A DNA stretch of 64,000 nt, from the NCBI GenBank assembly GCA_013396755.1, contig VWZF01003012.1:285159-349158 (forward strand). The letters run 5' to 3'. Under the pieces are notes generated by a model. It was not told the DNA's origin. It did no database searches and saw only the letters and a program-made list of their open reading frames with translations. The stretch is from Sclerurus mexicanus (taxonomy: Eukaryota > Chordata > Aves > Passeriformes > Furnariidae). The stretch's first letter is position 1; each line of letters begins with the position of its first letter. The translations under genes were made by a program, and so were the position numbers. This document shows positions 60,590 through 64,000 of this stretch, in pieces.

Positions 60590-63500
60590 CTCAGAGGTCC
60601 TGAAACGTTTCCCTATGCTGGTAGCTAGGTTGATGCTATGAGAGTGTAGTATCCCAGTGGATGCAATTTAATTCTTGGGGAGCAACAGAAATTTCTCCTG
60701 GTGGCCAGACAGTTGGTGCAGTATAAGAGCAAGAAACAATAGGATATTCAATAAAACACCAAATACTTCCAATGAGAAGCAACCTCTGCCCCTCTTGGAT
60801 GGGCACAAACTGGGACAGTGTTTCTGCCTCAAGGATCTGCAATACAAGGTCTGAGCATCTTTTGGGAGCTATGGATAAGGTATTTTAGTTAGGAGGGAGG
60901 ATATGGCAGAACAAGAGAAGAGTCAATCAGCTCATGAACCACAAGCCTGGAACACTGATTATATTGACAATTAGTATTTATGACTGATGGCTGGTTGATA
61001 AGGCTTGAAATCTGATGAAAATAAGAAACTGAAAGCACACAAAGACAACTTTCCTGAAATCAGCTATCCTCTGCAGTTGCACTTCTCCTTTTAGGAGCAG
61101 AGACTAATACTTCTGCATAGAATTCACCCCATGACGGACACTTTTATACAGAACTAACATTCATTATTACTTCTTCTCCTTGCACAACTGTGTGTTTAAT
61201 ACCCTGGTTTATTTGTGCATGTGCTACAGTTTGAGAATAGCTATTCCCTCGCATTCATTCCACGTAAGAATGTTTATAATCTCAATTAAAAAAAACCTAA
61301 TTAGAGGTATGTCAGAATGTAATAATTGCGCTTTCTTTTACTGCTGGAGTTTGACATTTTTACATTTGGATACCAAAGAGGAATTTCTAGGATGAGTGAA
61401 GTCTAAGGTCTCCAATGCATGATTTTTCTTAACAAGAATTCATAGTGTAGCCTTTGCAACAATAGTAGTGAATTAATTTCATTCAAATTTAGACAAAAGA
61501 GTATAGTGATCATCATACTAACAAAGCATTCTAAAAGAAAATTGACAAAATAGAGTGAAAACTTTTTATTTCATTAAAATGAATAATCCATCTGTGTGTG
61601 ATGCAAGTGTGCTCATCTTACATTAAAAGAAAAACATATTGCTGAAGGTAAATCATAAGACAGAAAAAGGTTGAATTCAGTTTAACAATTGTTTTGTAGT
61701 CTGAGGACTTTGAAAGCCAACAAATATCTCTCTGCTCTGCAGAAGAATTTAGGTTTCCCTAGACTTCCATGTCTTCTGAATTCTACAATGATACAGATAA
61801 CATACATATGTTTTAGTTTGGCTGGCAGTCATGGTAAAACATGACAGAAGGTTATATAATTTATACAAAGCTTTCAACCTCTCCACTTTTTTATTATCAG
61901 AAAGTGAACTTGTCCTTAAATATATGAATTGGGAAATAGATGTTGTGTAGGAAATAATTTGATTCTGGCCTTTGATGATGCAGTACCATGCATACATTTA
62001 AAATTGAGTATGGCTCTGGCCTTTAGGGTGGGGAGGATGGTTCTTTTACCACAGTGTTTTTCTGTATTCTTCAGCTGATTTTCTACTTACCAAGCATGCC
62101 TTAAATCTTTTTATCTATGCTTGACCATTATAAGGCAGGCCATTAGCACAGGCTCTACTGACTTCTGAACAGTTAGCAGTACAAGATTCATATCACAGAT
62201 CTCACCTGCTAATAGTGGTAGATCTGCTTGGAGTACTCTGTGGGTTGTAGTTAGACAAGAATTCAGTAGAAACAATAGGCACTGGGCTTCAAACATATTC
62301 ACTATATGCTAAATTGAAAAGGAAAAGAATTTCAGGGGGGATATACAAGAAGTGATATTTGTGTGCTAATTCCCCTGAATGAAAATACTCACTCTTTATG
62401 TGTATTTTAAGGACATAACCAGCAAATAACCTGTTTGGAAGATTTATTTAAGTTTTCTTTTACTCTACCAGCTTTTCCTTGTGTGTAATGTAAGATTTAT
62501 TTTGCTTTGTTTTGCTGCTTTTTATCTTCCAATGTATACCTTTTATATTTTGTTTGCCATATAAATTAAGGAATGAAGTTCTTCCCTCTTTCATGCTTTA
62601 AATACACACATTATTTCAGTAGCATTGTTATCTGTGTTTTAGTTATCTTTGACTAACTCTGGTGAGGGTTCTTAAAGTGAATTTTTGATTGTTTGTATAA
62701 CAAGACTTTCATAATGAAAATAGGAGTAAAGAAAGCCAACACTGTGACATTGGTCTGACTATAAAAACACTCATTCACTTTCCATGGGATATTAAGGAAA
62801 GCTACCTCCCTGAATATTGAAATCTTTCATTAGTTAGTAAAATTCCTAATAGGAATGCAGGGAGAATTGTTCTTTTGCAAAGGACTCCCCTGCTTCCACT
62901 GGAAAAAAAACAAAACCAAACCCCAAAACAACCAACAAACAAACCTATTTATTTATTACCAATGAATATAAAGTTATTTAAAACAATCATTTTGAAACCC
63001 TGTTGTACACACAGCAAAGAAAAAGAGAATAACATATGATGTAACACACTGAAAAAAAAATTATTTTGACATGAAGTCTTTTTCCTTCTCTAAAAGCCTA
63101 GTTGTCCTGAATACATAAGCAAGACAAAAATCCCAAAGAAAATTATACAATAAGAAGAAAATAAATTGAATTATTTTGAAGAGCAGATCTTGTTACTATC
63201 TTTATCTTTCATTTCTCCAATTCTCAGTGACTTAACCTCCTTTCTCAACTTCTGATTCATCTAATTTTTACCTGACATTGCAATGGAGCAAACTGAATGT
63301 ACATGAAATATCAACGTTAACTTTAGATGTGCTTTGTGTAAGAAAGGATCTCCTTGTAAGAGCTCTACAGAAGCTTGGCAGGAGCTCAGACATAATATCC
63401 ACAGCTCCAAAGAGAGGCTCAGGCTTCATATTGCCAGCTCCTTGAGGCAAAAACATTGTCCCAGTTTGTTCCCAGCCAAGAGTGGCAGAGGTTCCTTTTG

Positions 63501-64000
63501 TACTGGGAGCAATTTGAGCTTGCATCTAGGAGTATTAGTTCATGTCAAAGATCTTGTAACAAGCTGAACTTCCTGGATATCTAATAAACTTACTTTTTCT
63601 CATCCTAACTGGTATTTCCATTCTATATTTTAATGCCATGCCCATAAGTAGGCACCAAAGTGAAGGGATTGTATTATTCCATATTTTACAGAAAAAGCAA
63701 GAATTAAAATGCTTTGTTTATTCATAAGTGCACAGTCTCCTAATGAATCCTAAAATGAAGCAAAAGAAAATCCAAATTAAAATTAATGGAGTTACTGAAA
63801 AATATGAATTATTTTTGACTGCATTGTTTTTCATTTACATTTTTCTCAAGCTACAAGTCACACTCCAACTCACAAAGCACTGGTCAGTGCTCAGTGAGCT
63901 CCCTTTCTGCTCTTTCTAACAGGTAGTCAGGCAGTTTGGTCAAGAATGACTGCCAGAAAGAAGCTACAACTCTCAAAACTGTGATGCCTAAAGGTTTGGT
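60590..64000. other. Non-genic stretch, no repeat family recognised
   Basis: AT-rich DNA. Frames of up to 85 codons (63268-63525, minus) show no recognisable domain. An A/C-rich patch lies near 62903-62945. No CR1, LTR or RNA gene seen up to the window end. Confidence 0.42.

Overview
The window looks like bird nuclear DNA, probably from a songbird or another neoavian. It is AT-rich and gene-poor. Its recognisable content is CR1 LINE fragments, most of them 3' end pieces. Several have the avian CR1 3' tail of ATTCTATG/ATTCTGTG-type octamers, which reads as AGAATCA-CAGAAT on the + strand when the element is reversed. There are also solo-LTR-like blocks that resemble avian endogenous retrovirus families. 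Family names and the songbird guess rest on recalled resemblance, because no database search was possible. I found no intact host protein-coding gene, rRNA, tRNA, CRISPR array or bacterial-type operon. The long open frames are explained by N runs, LTR or CR1 sequence, the antisense strand of repeats, or chance.

Layout, left to right. 1-1352: unique DNA, then a reversed CR1 3' end cut by a 560-base assembly gap (1353-1912). 4753-5337: a reversed ERV LTR. 9510-9960: a second LTR-like block with a TATA-like box and inverted CCAAT boxes. 11590-12530: a GC-richer block with several AATAAA signals, possibly an LTR. 12531-20189: no repeat family recognised. 20190-21880: two reversed CR1 pieces lacking the reverse-transcriptase part between them. 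23921-25385: an older reversed CR1. 28231-30225: a CR1 end next to an LTR-like block, containing a perfect 582-base duplication around a single N. 34850-35480: a possible LTR. 37020-37780: an AT-rich stretch with many homeodomain-type motifs, perhaps conserved noncoding DNA. 37922-39085: a reversed LTR with a misplaced 165-base contig between two Ns. 39180-41150: the best CR1 copy, on the + strand, with broken ORF2 reverse transcriptase and an intact 3' tail. 42816-43380: another reversed LTR. 48160-48790: a very old CR1. 54884-56900: a CR1 cluster with one copy nested in another. 59200-59721: a degraded LTR. 60213-60583: a short, well-preserved solo LTR with a perfect 6-base target-site duplication. 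The rest of the window, to 64000, is unannotated.

Nothing here works together as a host pathway. The window reads as intergenic or deep intronic DNA shaped by repeated retroelement insertion, solo-LTR formation and at least two assembly gap-closing artefacts. The best-supported observations are the 60213-60583 LTR with its target-site duplication, the nested CR1 pair, the two N-associated duplications, and the + strand CR1 that seems to join an ORF1-like segment directly to the middle of ORF2.
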